From the NCBI GenBank assembly GCA_910585435.1, contig CAJUEJ010000026.1, positions 1-64,000 of the forward strand: 64,000 nucleotides of DNA, read 5' to 3'. The notes under the pieces are model-generated. The model had not been told where the DNA came from, searched no databases, and saw nothing but the letters and a program-made list of their open reading frames with translations. Of this stretch, positions 8,566 to 17,571 are shown piece by piece. The translations under genes and the position numbers were made by a program. Source of the stretch: an uncultured Hungatella sp. GTDB lineage: Bacteria > Bacillota > Clostridia > Lachnospirales > Lachnospiraceae. Numbering within the stretch: position 1 is the stretch's first letter; every line of letters begins with the position of its first letter.

Positions 8566-9108
8566 TTATTCTGCCTGTTTTATCAGTTTATAACACATCT
8601 CGAACCACTGCTCCCCGCCCCATGAGGAATCAGCCAGCCCATTATTTTCAAATCCCATCTTTTCGTACATAGAAACTTTAGAATCCAGGCATGTCAAAAT
8701 CACCAAACTCCTGCCCTTCTCCCGTTCTCTTTGAAGATACCGTGACATAATCTCACTTGCCAGCCCCTGCCTCCGATATTCCGGAAGCACGTCCAGCCCA
8801 AGGAGCATAACATTTTTTCCTGCCGGGTCATACAGGCCTGCATTGGTAAAAAACTCATCCCTGAACGAATCCTCATCAGTAGACAATCCGTTTAAAAAGC
8901 CTGCAAGCTTTCCTGTCTCCCTGTCAACCGCCACTAAAAACTGTTCCGGGGCCACGGCAATCCGCTCCTTCATCATCGCTTCAGAACACGCCTCATTAGG
9001 CGGAAAGCATACCTTCTCGATAATCACTGCCTGGTCTGCTTCCTCCTTTAAAATGTTCCTGAATTCAAACCGCTCCCCCAGCTCCTTACGCTGCTTTGTT
9101 GTATCCAT
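8566..9108 (-). CDS. GNAT family N-acetyltransferase (arylalkylamine-NAT-like)
   Basis: A 180-residue acetyltransferase. The region LGLDVLPEYRRQGLASEIM is a clear GNAT acetyl-CoA motif. The beginning (IEKVCFPPNEACSEAMMKER) and the placement of a short divergent loop resemble the bacterial relatives of arylalkylamine N-acetyltransferases. It is not closely similar to the opposing GNAT gene at 7953. The start ATG is preceded by GGAATGGAGAT. The substrate is unknown. Confidence 0.82.
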   Translation of the reverse strand: MDTTKQRKELGERFEFRNILKEEADQAVIIEKVCFPPNEACSEAMMKERIAVAPEQFLVAVDRETGKLAGFLNGLSTDEDSFRDEFFTNAGLYDPAGKNVMLLGLDVLPEYRRQGLASEIMSRYLQREREKGRSLVILTCLDSKVSMYEKMGFENNGLADSSWGGEQWFEMCYKLIKQAE

Positions 9109-9182
9109 ATCTCCATTCCTTCCTTATATAGCCAATATACTCCTGAGCATCTTTGTGTCTGATTTTGCCAGATATCAACCTG

Positions 9183-9944
9183 TCACATAAACAATTCCGG
9201 CTCCTTCCGCCCGGAGCATACCTTTCGCATCTTCAGGGTCACGGCAAAAACCAGGGCCGGCTTCAGCCCTCTGCTGTGATGGGGACAAACCGATACGCAC
9301 CGCATACAGGAAATACATCTCCTTGAGTCTGTCTGGGAAGGCTTTTTCTTAGGGATCGCCTTCACCGGACATTTGGCGGCGCAAATCCCGCAGCCTGTAC
9401 AGGTTTTGGATACCTCAGGCTTTAAGGGAATCACCCCCAGCTCCTTGTAGGGATAATTGCCCGGAACAAAGAAATCCTTCCACGCTCTGGGAACATTTAA
9501 TTTCTTCCTGATCCTGGCGGCAAAGGCCTTAAGCTTCTTCTCATCCCTGGCATCCGGCCTTCCTGCGCCGTACCGGTGCATGATAGAGTGTTCCGCCACA
9601 GCCGTTATGACAGCCACCACGCTGAAGCCGCAGCTTTCCGCAGCCTTGCGCAGCTCCAGGGCAGTATCCTCATACGCACGATTCCCGTAAGAAACCACCA
9701 GTATGGCTGCCGCATTGTCTGCCTTCATCTGCTTTAAATGTTTTATCGCCACCTCCGGCGCCCTTCCTCCAAAGGAGGGTACGCCGATCAGGCACACATC
9801 TCCTCTCTGAAACCGGTAGATCCCATAATTTTTATCCGGTATGGAAAGATCCAGCTCTGTCTTATTCTTCCAGGCAGCAGCCAGAATATCCATGATTTTC
9901 TTTGTTCCGCCCGTAGGACTGAAATACAGGGAATAAACGTTCAT
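9183..9944 (-). CDS. EFR1-type flavodoxin/ferredoxin fusion protein
   Basis: A 253-residue protein. The N-terminal flavodoxin-like domain starts MNVYSLYFSPTGGTKKIMD, with the FMN phosphate loop SPTGGT. The C-terminal domain has two [4Fe-4S] motifs, CTGCGICAAKCP and CISCMRCVSVCP. This is the architecture of EFR1-family ferrodoxins, cytosolic carriers common in anaerobes. Its partner enzyme is unknown. Start: ATG about ten bases after GGAG. It is transcribed in the same direction as the ferritin gene 30 bases upstream, and the two may form an iron/redox unit. Confidence 0.88.
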   Translation of the reverse strand: MNVYSLYFSPTGGTKKIMDILAAAWKNKTELDLSIPDKNYGIYRFQRGDVCLIGVPSFGGRAPEVAIKHLKQMKADNAAAILVVSYGNRAYEDTALELRKAAESCGFSVVAVITAVAEHSIMHRYGAGRPDARDEKKLKAFAARIRKKLNVPRAWKDFFVPGNYPYKELGVIPLKPEVSKTCTGCGICAAKCPVKAIPKKKPSQTDSRRCISCMRCVSVCPHHSRGLKPALVFAVTLKMRKVCSGRKEPELFM

Positions 9945-9975
9945 TCATCTTTTCTCCATTATGTATAGTTAAACC

Positions 9976-10488
9976 TTAAAGAACCAGAGACGGAGCGCTG
10001 TACACTCTGGCAGCCAGTTCACCGTCCAGCATATACAAGGCTCTTGGATCCGAACCAAACAGATCATACTTTTTGATCAGTGCCTCCGCATTGGTCTCTT
10101 CCTCTCCCTGCTCCTTTACGAACCAGTCCAGAAACTGCATGGTTCTGAAATCCTTTGCCGTACTGGCGGCATCATAGATGGTGTGGATCAGGCTGGTTAC
10201 ATACTGCTCATGTTCATACCCTGCACGAAGAGGTTCCCCGAAGGAAGCAAATGTCTTGTCCGGCTTGTCAATGGCCTCCAGAGTCACCTTACATCCGTTA
10301 TTCTGCAGGTACTGCAAAAACAGCATGGCATGATCTCTCTCCTCCTGGGCCTGCACCTTATACCAGTTGGCAAAGCCCTCCAGCCCCTGCTCCCCATAGT
10401 AAATTGAAAAATCCAGATATAAATAGGCAGAATAAAATTCCTTATTCACCTGTGCATTCAATAACTCCGCAACTTTTGTATCCAGCAT
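9976..10488 (-). CDS. ftnA: Ferritin
   Basis: A 170-residue non-haem ferritin of the bacterial FtnA type, which stores iron by oxidising Fe(II) at a diiron site. Ferroxidase ligands are visible: E in NKEFYSAYLYL, the E-E-x-x-H of QEERDHAMLF, and the later KEQGEEETNAEAL helix. Length is normal. I chose the ATG at 10488, seven bases after GAGGAGG; a longer start at 10506 would place the binding site inside the gene. A promoter is visible upstream. Confidence 0.93.
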   Translation of the reverse strand: MLDTKVAELLNAQVNKEFYSAYLYLDFSIYYGEQGLEGFANWYKVQAQEERDHAMLFLQYLQNNGCKVTLEAIDKPDKTFASFGEPLRAGYEHEQYVTSLIHTIYDAASTAKDFRTMQFLDWFVKEQGEEETNAEALIKKYDLFGSDPRALYMLDGELAARVYSAPSLVL

Positions 10489-10593
10489 TTTTAATCCTCC
10501 TCGCATGTTTTAATATTCCCGAAATCTTTTCCTGGATGATTTTCATTCTCAGCACCCCGGCTGTCTGTAAAGCCGCCGGAATACCGTTCTTTC

Positions 10594-10622
10594 ATTGTAT
10601 CACTATTTTTCGAAAAAGTCTA
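10594..10622 (-). promoter_or_regulatory. Probable promoter for ferritin
   Basis: Minus-strand TAGACT (10617-10622) and TACAAT (10594-10599) are 17 nt apart. The -35 element abuts the stop codon of the upstream ATPase gene. No Fur-box-like palindrome was recognised. Confidence 0.45.
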
Positions 10623-10623
10623 T

Positions 10624-12381
10624 CTAAAGCCCTCTAAGGTAATCCTCCACGCTGCAATACCGCTTCCCGTCATTCCTCTGATTCTCCGGATCCCTGCAAA
10701 TGATAAAATGCTCCTTGACATTTCCGAATCTCCGCTCAATCTGGCGATATCTCTCCGCATCCGGCATCCTGCGGTAATGGGTTGTCTGGCCGCCTTCGCT
10801 GCCTTCCCGGATCTCACACACGGTACAGGAATTGTCTTTCGTATCATACACCACCATGTCGTAATCCCCTGCATTGAACTGAAGCTTATACACCTTGTAA
10901 TGATTTTCCAGGGCCTTTTCCGTCTCCAGAAAAATGGTCTCCTCCACCATCTGTTCCCGCACCCGCTCCAGCGCCAGGGCCGCCAGCTTCTGCTTCTCAA
11001 CCTCGCTGAGAGCCAAAAAACGCTCCCCGTCCATCAGGGAATCGATAAGATTCTGAATCTGGCAGTACCGCATCCCAGGCTGAATGAAAATAACCCTCTC
11101 GATCAGCTCTCCCCCTGACTGCGCCGATTCAGAAGGACATTCCATAATCAGATCCAGAGCCACCAAAACCTCCTTCACCTCGGAAATACAGGCCTTTTTC
11201 ACACCGGCTGCCTCTTCCTCCCTGCGGTGGTCATTGCGCAGATTCCACACTGCCAGGCGCAGGTCATGAAAAACCGTGCTTTTTGACAATACCAGCAGAA
11301 GGAAATTAAGATTCATGTTTTCTATAACCCGGCTTACCATCTGCTCCAAATCTCCGCTCTCCTGGAGAAGCCTTAGATTTTCAAACTGGTTCTTGTCCTT
11401 GCTGCAGGCGATGGAACGGCGGATATTTCTCAAAACAGCACTGTCAACGTACTCCTTTGTAGAGTCCTTATCTCTGAATGAAGCATGCCGGGAATCTATC
11501 CTCACCTGGCCTTCCACCCGTTCTCCGGCCCGCATGGTACCGCCGTACCGGAGATAGTCATTCATGCTGTGAATCCCCAGCACCCGGCTGTGTTCTCTGA
11601 AAGGAATAAACGTAGTGTGGATAATCACCGCCCTGTCATACAGCTCCTGGCGCAGGGCCAGGAAAAATGCCAGGGAGTCTGTTCCGGTCAGCACAAGCCG
11701 CATCCCCTGAGCGGCATGGATATCCGAAAGAAGGGCCGCTGAATCGATAAAATCATCCATCAGCGTAACCTCGTCGATAAACACATGGCGGTAACCATTC
11801 TGGTACAGCTGTCTCAAATCACTGCTCAGTACCGGCATAGTGTCTGCCGCTGTGGCCTTTATGTAAGCCACCTGCCTGTCCTCAGACACCATCTCCAGAA
11901 TGGCCTGGCGGATCATGGTGGTCTTCCCTGTCCGGCGAAGCCCCATGACCAGACAGACCCTGTCGTCCTCTTCCCCGTTTAGATAATCCATCAGCTTCCC
12001 GAAGTCACTGCGCTTCTCTTCTGCACATATATTGTCTGTCATGGCCCGAAGCCCTTCCCCGGTTATGACATTCATCTGAAAGCTGGCCTTTGGCCTGGAA
12101 GTACTTCTTTTTCTTGGCGTACCCTGCCTCTTTCCTTCCGGGTTTTCCCCCTCCAGCTCCTTCAATCTCTGCTGCAATTCCTTGCGCCTGGCAATCTGAT
12201 CCTGAATCATCTCCAGCTCTGCTTCCTTTATGTACTGGCTTCTTATCTTTCCGTTTTCAGTCCACTGACGGTAATAACGGGTTTTGTTGTGAATATTTTT
12301 TTTCGATATATAGCCTACAGGCAGCTCCTCTATCTGCTGCTTAATCTCCTCCAGCTCTGCCGCCCTGTTTTCACCCTCCAA
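10624..12381 (-). CDS. AAA ATPase (AAA_14/DUF4143-like) with an N-terminal YYRQW-type domain
   Basis: A 585-residue protein. Residues 10-55 carry a compact motif (LPVGYISKKNIHNKTRYYRQ, then WTENGKIRSQYIKE) that resembles the small DUF6788-like domain found alone in many clostridial proteins. A Lys/Arg-rich linker follows. The ATPase core has Walker A GLRRTGKTTM (about 147-156) and Walker B RHVFIDEV (about 194). The C-terminus contains a possible PD-(D/E)XK-like core (DYDMVVYD ... CEIREG). The start is a TTG eight bases after GGAGGTG. The function is unknown; relatives are often accessory or selfish-element ATPases. Confidence 0.78.
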   Translation of the reverse strand: MEGENRAAELEEIKQQIEELPVGYISKKNIHNKTRYYRQWTENGKIRSQYIKEAELEMIQDQIARRKELQQRLKELEGENPEGKRQGTPRKRSTSRPKASFQMNVITGEGLRAMTDNICAEEKRSDFGKLMDYLNGEEDDRVCLVMGLRRTGKTTMIRQAILEMVSEDRQVAYIKATAADTMPVLSSDLRQLYQNGYRHVFIDEVTLMDDFIDSAALLSDIHAAQGMRLVLTGTDSLAFFLALRQELYDRAVIIHTTFIPFREHSRVLGIHSMNDYLRYGGTMRAGERVEGQVRIDSRHASFRDKDSTKEYVDSAVLRNIRRSIACSKDKNQFENLRLLQESGDLEQMVSRVIENMNLNFLLLVLSKSTVFHDLRLAVWNLRNDHRREEEAAGVKKACISEVKEVLVALDLIMECPSESAQSGGELIERVIFIQPGMRYCQIQNLIDSLMDGERFLALSEVEKQKLAALALERVREQMVEETIFLETEKALENHYKVYKLQFNAGDYDMVVYDTKDNSCTVCEIREGSEGGQTTHYRRMPDAERYRQIERRFGNVKEHFIICRDPENQRNDGKRYCSVEDYLRGL

Positions 12382-12638
12382 CCTAAGTACACCTCCGCTT
12401 CTCAGAACGCCTTCGACCTCTTTCTTGTCTTCACAGACAGTTTTCTAAGAACGCTCCCTCTGTTGTAACCTGTTAACCTATTTTTCTGCCAGTTTATCCC
12501 GCGCCTCTGCCGGATTTTCCCATATCGCCTTTTTCCAGGCCAGAGGCCGGTTTGGCACTGATTTCATGCTTCATTTTTACTAGCTTTTCTAGTATAACCT
12601 ATTTTTTCATAAATTCCTACTACAAATTTATAATTTTC
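12382..12638. other. Intergenic region without a recognised gene
   Basis: Part of the 413-nt gap between divergently transcribed AAA ATPase and rarA genes. It is AT-rich toward its right end. I see no coding potential or clear structured RNA, apart from the rarA promoter just to the right and a short ACTAG/CTAGT palindrome near 12580. Confidence 0.5.
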
Positions 12639-12667
12639 TTGTTCTGGTTAAAATTTTGAAGTATAAT
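12639..12667 (+). promoter_or_regulatory. Promoter for rarA
   Basis: TTGTTC (12639-12644) and TATAAT (12662-12667) are 17 nt apart. This leaves an untranslated leader of about 120 nt before the ATG at 12795. Confidence 0.65.
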
Positions 12668-12794
12668 AACACCAGCCAGATACACAGGTTTCCGGCGATG
12701 AGGCGTCGGGCCGGAGAATCCCCTCATTGGACAAGAAAATGCAGGCCCTTGTCCGATAAGGATATCATTACATATTACAAGGAGGGCCAGAAGT

Positions 12795-14126
12795 ATGTCT
12801 ATGGAACAATTATCAATGTTTGGCAGCCAGGAAACAACCTACCACCCTTTAGCCAGCCGTATGCGTCCGGAGAGCCTGGAAGGCTTTGTGGGCCAGAGCC
12901 ATCTTCTGGGGGAGGGGAAGCTTCTGCGCCAGCTGATTGCCCAGGACAAGATACCTTCCATGATTTTCTGGGGCCCTCCTGGTGTAGGCAAAACCACTCT
13001 GGCAGGCATTATCGCCCATCAAACCCATGCGGAATTTATCAATTTCAGCGCGGTTACCAGCGGAATCAAGGAAATCAAAGAGGTTATGTCCCAGGCGGAG
13101 CACAGCCGGCATATGGGAATCAAAACCGTCGTATTCGTAGACGAGATTCACCGCTTTAACAAGGCACAGCAGGATGCCTTTCTTCCCTATGTGGAAAAGG
13201 GGAGCATTATTTTGATCGGCGCTACCACCGAGAACCCTTCTTTTGAGATAAACAGCGCTCTTCTCTCCCGGTGCCAGGTATTCGTTCTCCAGGCACTGAC
13301 AACAGAGGATCTGTGCCTTCTTTTAAAAAGAACCTTGAAAAGTGAACAGGGGTTTGGATATCTGAATATTGAGATTTCCGACGATATGATACATATGATT
13401 GCAGAATTTGCCAACGGCGATGCCAGAACAGCCTTAAATGTCCTGGAGATGGCGGTAACCAACGGAGAAATCCGTCCGGACAAGACCAAGGTTACCATGG
13501 AAGTGTTAAAACAGTGTATTGGCAAGAGAAGCCTTTTGTATGACAAAAAGGGGGAAGAACATTATAACCTGATCTCCGCCCTTCACAAGTCCATGCGCAA
13601 TTCTGACCCGGATGCGGCCGTTTACTGGCTGGCCCGTATGCTGGAAGCCGGGGAAGATCCCCTTTACGTTGCCAGAAGGCTGGTGCGCTATGCCAGCGAG
13701 GATATCGGGATGGCAGACAGCCAGGCCCTGCCTCTGGCCGTGGCTGCCTATCAGGCCTGCCACTTTTTAGGCATGCCTGAATGCAACGTACACTTAAGCC
13801 ACGCTGTCATCTACCTGTCCATGGCCCCCAAGTCCAACTCTGCTTACAAAGCCTACGAATCAGCCAAGTTAGACGCCCAGAATATGCTGGCAGAGCCGGT
13901 ACCCCTCATCATCCGCAACGCGCCCACCAAGCTGATGGAACAGCTCCATTACGGCGAAGGCTATATCTACGCCCACGCCACCGAGGAGAAGCTGTCCCGC
14001 ATGCAGTGCCTGCCGGATTCCCTGGCGGGGAGGAAATATTACCGGCCTACGGAAGAGGGGAAAGAGGCAGAGGTTAAGGAGAAGCTGGAGAAGATAAAGG
14101 AGTGGAAAAACTTACCTGGGCTTTAA
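12795..14126 (+). CDS. rarA: Replication-associated recombination protein A (RarA/MgsA AAA+ ATPase)
   Basis: A 443-residue clamp-loader-like AAA+ ATPase that acts at stalled replication forks. Walker A is in WGPPGVGKTTLAG and Walker B in VFVDEIHRF, followed by AQQDAFLPYVEKG and the sensor ATTENPSFEINSALLSR. The C-terminal MgsA tetramerisation region (PDAAVYWLARMLEAGEDP ... LAVAAYQA) is complete. Length matches the family. The start follows GGAGGGCCAGAAGT; an alternative ATG lies two codons downstream. The gene appears monocistronic. Confidence 0.95.
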   Translation: MSMEQLSMFGSQETTYHPLASRMRPESLEGFVGQSHLLGEGKLLRQLIAQDKIPSMIFWGPPGVGKTTLAGIIAHQTHAEFINFSAVTSGIKEIKEVMSQAEHSRHMGIKTVVFVDEIHRFNKAQQDAFLPYVEKGSIILIGATTENPSFEINSALLSRCQVFVLQALTTEDLCLLLKRTLKSEQGFGYLNIEISDDMIHMIAEFANGDARTALNVLEMAVTNGEIRPDKTKVTMEVLKQCIGKRSLLYDKKGEEHYNLISALHKSMRNSDPDAAVYWLARMLEAGEDPLYVARRLVRYASEDIGMADSQALPLAVAAYQACHFLGMPECNVHLSHAVIYLSMAPKSNSAYKAYESAKLDAQNMLAEPVPLIIRNAPTKLMEQLHYGEGYIYAHATEEKLSRMQCLPDSLAGRKYYRPTEEGKEAEVKEKLEKIKEWKNLPGL

Positions 14127-14186
14127 TCTGTATATTTAATGACCTTTTTACAATGATGCAACCTTCTGACAGCCATAAAGCCCTCA

Positions 14187-14797
14187 TTAAAAATTTTTTC
14201 TTAACATATCTCTAATATACCGATTGATTCCTTCCTCCGAATTAAGTCCGTATTCTGCATTCACCGTACAGTAATATGCCAGAATACTGTCCTTTGTAAT
14301 GGTTTCATTAGATGGAATATTGTCCCCATACCCCTTTCGTGCGTCTCTCCACGGTTTCTCATTATGGGTAATTCTTTCAAGAACCTTTCCTCCATAGAGC
14401 CCAAAAGTATCCACAACCAGATCAGCTGCCCGCTTCTCTTCAGCTGTCAACTCGTCAGCCGTCCCTTTTAAAATTGAAAAACGGGCATCGCCTTCCTATA
14501 CGCAGCCTCCGTAAGCTTCTCCCTGTTTTCAGATAACTTTTCCTTCATAAATACCGGCGAAGCAAGGGCCAGGCGCATAATGTCTGAATATTCTTTTGAC
14601 GGAACCTGCCCTTCCAGATATCTGAAAATGGTTATCTCACCAAAACCAAGTCCCAGCGATAAAGGGGCCTTTCCTATTTTATAGATCTCCATCAGCTTTT
14701 CGATATCCTCAATGGAAATAAGATTTTCATAAGACCTGTACTGTTCATCGATTTCCTGTACATTCTTATCAATAAGGCCTGTCAGTTCTATGTATTA
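14187..14797 (-). pseudogene. Remnant of a YgiT-HTH/SocA (DUF4065)-type antitoxin gene
   Basis: Two minus-strand pieces belong to one broken gene. The upstream piece (open from a TAA at about 14797 to the stop at 14468) reads from YIELTGLIDKNVQEI through an HTH region (GFGEITIFRYLEGQVPSKEY), as in antitoxins with an N-terminal zinc/HTH part. The second piece (14187 to about 14480, another frame) starts LTAEEKRAADLVVDTFGLYG and matches the end of SocA/DUF4065 domains. The N-terminal zinc domain and the middle of the SocA domain are missing, and the pieces are out of frame. Its former 5' end now lies inside the terminator of the aspartate kinase gene. No toxin gene is adjacent. Confidence 0.7.
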
Positions 14798-14809
14798 CAC
14801 TGACAGGCC
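14776..14809 (-). terminator. Terminator of the aspartate kinase gene
   Basis: A perfect 11-bp inverted repeat (14776-14786 with 14799-14809) lies just past the aspartate kinase stop. On the minus strand it is followed by TTATT, a weak T-rich tail. Confidence 0.7.
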
Positions 14810-14823
14810 CTAACTTCTTCCCC

Positions 14824-16143
14824 CTACAACTCCGAGGAAATAAATATATCATAAATCGCCTTTATGGCGTCCTCAAAATCTGCGTTTTTCACGCCGATGA
14901 TCACATTCAGTTCACTGGATCCCTGGTCGATCATCTTTACATTTACCCTGGCATGGGCCAGCGCGGAGAAAATCCTTCCGGCAGTTCCCCTGGTAGCCTT
15001 CATTCCTCTGCCCACTACTGCAATCAATGCCAGATCCGACTCCATCTCCACAAAGTCCGGCTCCACTGCACGGTGAATTCCGGCAATCACAGACTGTTCA
15101 TACTCCTCGAATTCCGGCTGATGGACGAAAATCGTCATGGTATCGATGCCGGAAGGCATATGCTCAAAGGAAATGCCGTAGTCCTCAAACACCTGAAGCA
15201 CTTTCCTCCCAAAACCCACTTCCGAGTTCATCATAGCCTTCTCCACATTGATGGAGCAGAACCCTTTCTTGCCTGCAATGCCTGTGATCGTGTACCGGGG
15301 CTTGCGGCAGGTACTCTCCACAATCAGGGTTCCCTTATCCTCCGGCTTGTTGGTATTGCGTATATTGATAGGGATTCCTTCTTTGCGCACCGGGAAAATA
15401 GCATCCTCATGGAGTACGCTGGCTCCCATGTAGGCCAGCTCCCTTAGCTCCCGGTAGGTAATGGTCTCGATCACCTCCGGATCCTTAACGATTCTGGGAT
15501 CCGCCACCAGAACACCTGACACATCGGTCCAGTTCTCATACATATCCGCATGGATTGCCCTGGCGACCACAGAGCCTGTCACATCAGACCCGCCTCTGGA
15601 AAATGTCTTCACCACACCACTGTGGGTGGAGCCGTAGAATCCGGGAATCACAGCCCTCTCCACATGTTCCAGGCGCTCCCCCAGCTCCTTGTTGGTGCTT
15701 TCCGCATCAAAAACTCCGTTGTCATTAAAAAATATGACTTCCGCCGCATCAATAAACTCATATCCCAGATATTGGGCCATCAGAATTCCGTTGAGATACT
15801 CTCCTCTGGACGCGGCATAATCCCTTCCTGCCTTTGCCAGGAAATTCTCTTCGATTCTGTCAAATTCATGATCCAGGCTTAAATTCAAATCCAGCCCCTC
15901 TATGATCTCCTCATACCGCTTCTTTATCTTCTCCAGAATCTTCTTGTAAGCCGTACCTGCGGCGGCCGCATCATAGCACTGGTACAGAAGATCCGTCACC
16001 TTCTCGTCTTTGTCATTTCTCTTTCCAGGCGCAGAGGGCACCACATATCTTCTGGCCTTGTCGCTGCGGATAATATTCCCTACCTTTTTAAACTGCCTGG
16101 CGCTGGCTAAGGAGCTTCCACCAAATTTCACAACCTTTTTCAT
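14824..16143 (-). CDS. Aspartate kinase
   Basis: A 439-residue monofunctional aspartokinase, which phosphorylates L-aspartate as the first step to lysine, threonine and methionine. It opens MKKVVKFGGSSLA (the K-F-G-G-S substrate motif). It contains the FSRGGSDVTGSVVA loop (aspartate/ATP site) and two C-terminal ACT domains (ITGIAGKKGFCSIN and LIAVVGRGMKATRGTAGRIF), so allosteric feedback control is expected. The start is chosen at the second of two consecutive ATGs after GGAGG; 16146 is the alternative. No lysine riboswitch was recognised in the 80-nt gap upstream, which holds only short hairpins. Confidence 0.93.
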   Translation of the reverse strand: MKKVVKFGGSSLASARQFKKVGNIIRSDKARRYVVPSAPGKRNDKDEKVTDLLYQCYDAAAAGTAYKKILEKIKKRYEEIIEGLDLNLSLDHEFDRIEENFLAKAGRDYAASRGEYLNGILMAQYLGYEFIDAAEVIFFNDNGVFDAESTNKELGERLEHVERAVIPGFYGSTHSGVVKTFSRGGSDVTGSVVARAIHADMYENWTDVSGVLVADPRIVKDPEVIETITYRELRELAYMGASVLHEDAIFPVRKEGIPINIRNTNKPEDKGTLIVESTCRKPRYTITGIAGKKGFCSINVEKAMMNSEVGFGRKVLQVFEDYGISFEHMPSGIDTMTIFVHQPEFEEYEQSVIAGIHRAVEPDFVEMESDLALIAVVGRGMKATRGTAGRIFSALAHARVNVKMIDQGSSELNVIIGVKNADFEDAIKAIYDIFISSEL

Positions 16144-16224
16144 CATTTCCTCCATTCTGTGCATGTTTCACAGCATTGCATGCCCCGCTTTACCGGGCAC
16201 AAACAGGTATAATTCCTTCTGTCA

Positions 16225-16803
16225 TCAGCCTTCCTGCTGCTGAATCTGCGCCTCGCAGGATCTCATAGCCTGAATTGTCTTCTCCATCAGCTCCTCCAGG
16301 CTCCAGCCCAGCCTCTGGGCCCCGGTGACAATCACATCTCTGGAGCATCCTGCCGCAAACCTTTTATCCTTGAATTTTTTCTTCAAACTGGAAACTTCCA
16401 TATCCATAACGCTTTTAGACGGGCGCATCTTCGCCGCCGCCCAGATAAGCCCTGTCAGCTCGTCTGCCGCAAACAGTACTTTCTCCATCTCATGTTCCGG
16501 CTCCACGTCGCTGCACAGTCCGTATCCATGGCTGCAGACGGCATGAATCATATCCTCCCCCACACCGGCTTCCCCCAGAAGGCGGGGCGCTTCCTTACAG
16601 TGCTGCTCCGGATACAGTTCAAAATCAATATCATGAAGGAGTCCCACCTGCCCCCAGAATTCCTCATCCTCCCCATATCCCAGTTCCCTGGCATACCATC
16701 TCATGACCCCCTCTACTGTCAGGCCATGAAGAATATGAAATGGCTCCTTGTTATATTTTTTAAGCAGTTCAAGGGCCTGCTGCCTGTCTAATGTGCTTGT
16801 CAT
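16225..16803 (-). CDS. HD-domain hydrolase
   Basis: A 192-residue HD-superfamily phosphohydrolase. A first His is in FHILHGLTVEG, the HD pair is in VGLLHDIDFE (about 54-58), then AVCSHGYG and the late Asp in LFAADELTGLI. This order fits the H...HD...H...D metal-binding pattern of small HDIG-type hydrolases. The substrate is unknown; nucleotides are common for the fold. It lies 80 bases upstream of aspartate kinase on the same strand, possibly co-transcribed. Confidence 0.85.
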   Translation of the reverse strand: MTSTLDRQQALELLKKYNKEPFHILHGLTVEGVMRWYARELGYGEDEEFWGQVGLLHDIDFELYPEQHCKEAPRLLGEAGVGEDMIHAVCSHGYGLCSDVEPEHEMEKVLFAADELTGLIWAAAKMRPSKSVMDMEVSSLKKKFKDKRFAAGCSRDVIVTGAQRLGWSLEELMEKTIQAMRSCEAQIQQQEG

Positions 16804-17084
16804 CTATAAGTTCCTCCCTTAATAAAAAGTTAAGATTTCTTTATTATATACATTGTTTGTTCAAAACTCAATCCCTTTTTTGATCTTACCGCAATTCTTA
16901 CCACAACTCCAGGCACAAGCCTCTGTAAAAATAGGCACAAAAGCTTCATCTTCTTCCCATTGACAACAGGAAATAAAATGGTATATTGGTTTAAATAGTA
17001 GAAAAGGAAACCAGTGATACCTAAACTGCGGCGGAATACAAGCAGAGTCAAGGATGTGGACAGACAGGAGGTTGTGGAGACAGT

Positions 17085-17567
17085 ATGGGAAGCTACACAA
17101 GAAAATGGGCCGCAATAGCAACAGGCATCTTTTTGGCGCTTGCGTTTCAGCTTGCTCTGTCCTGGTACAGAGTAAACCGGGGATACGGCAATGAACCGGC
17201 CGGTTATGCCCTGGATCCCGGGACAGTGCAGGATTATGATATTACAGACAGACAGTGGACTCCCCTTGGAGATACCGCTATGATTCTGTTTCAAACCGGG
17301 AATCTGGGACACATCCACATTTCCTTAAAAGAACCGTTGAAAGAGGATACTGCGGTCGTGCTGTATTTTCAGGAGAACCCGGATTCTCAGTTCGACCGCT
17401 TCCGCCGGATATGCAGGTATATGATGAGAGGAACCCGGGAAGCTGACCTTACAGTCCTTCCCGGGCCCTGGCAATCCTTTCGGCTGGAAATCCGGGGAGA
17501 CTTCTCCCCTGAAAAAATCACGCTGATACCGGCGGCGGATCCTTCTTCTGTCTCTGCCGCAACGTAA
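17085..17567 (+). CDS. Membrane-anchored hypothetical protein upstream of an acyltransferase remnant
   Basis: A 160-residue protein with one N-terminal membrane anchor (about residues 8-27) and a probably extracellular beta-rich domain. I do not recognise a named family. Similar beta domains accompany membrane glycan-modifying enzymes, which fits the acyltransferase piece that starts four bases downstream. The start ATG follows GGAGACAGT. If the acyltransferase is dead, this gene may have lost its partner. Confidence 0.5.
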   Translation: MGSYTRKWAAIATGIFLALAFQLALSWYRVNRGYGNEPAGYALDPGTVQDYDITDRQWTPLGDTAMILFQTGNLGHIHISLKEPLKEDTAVVLYFQENPDSQFDRFRRICRYMMRGTREADLTVLPGPWQSFRLEIRGDFSPEKITLIPAADPSSVSAAT

Positions 17568-17571
17568 GCAG

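Noticed and set aside
16144..16224. Lysine riboswitch upstream of aspartate kinase
   Set aside because: The gap is only about 80 nt, too short for a lysine riboswitch, and shows only short simple hairpins.
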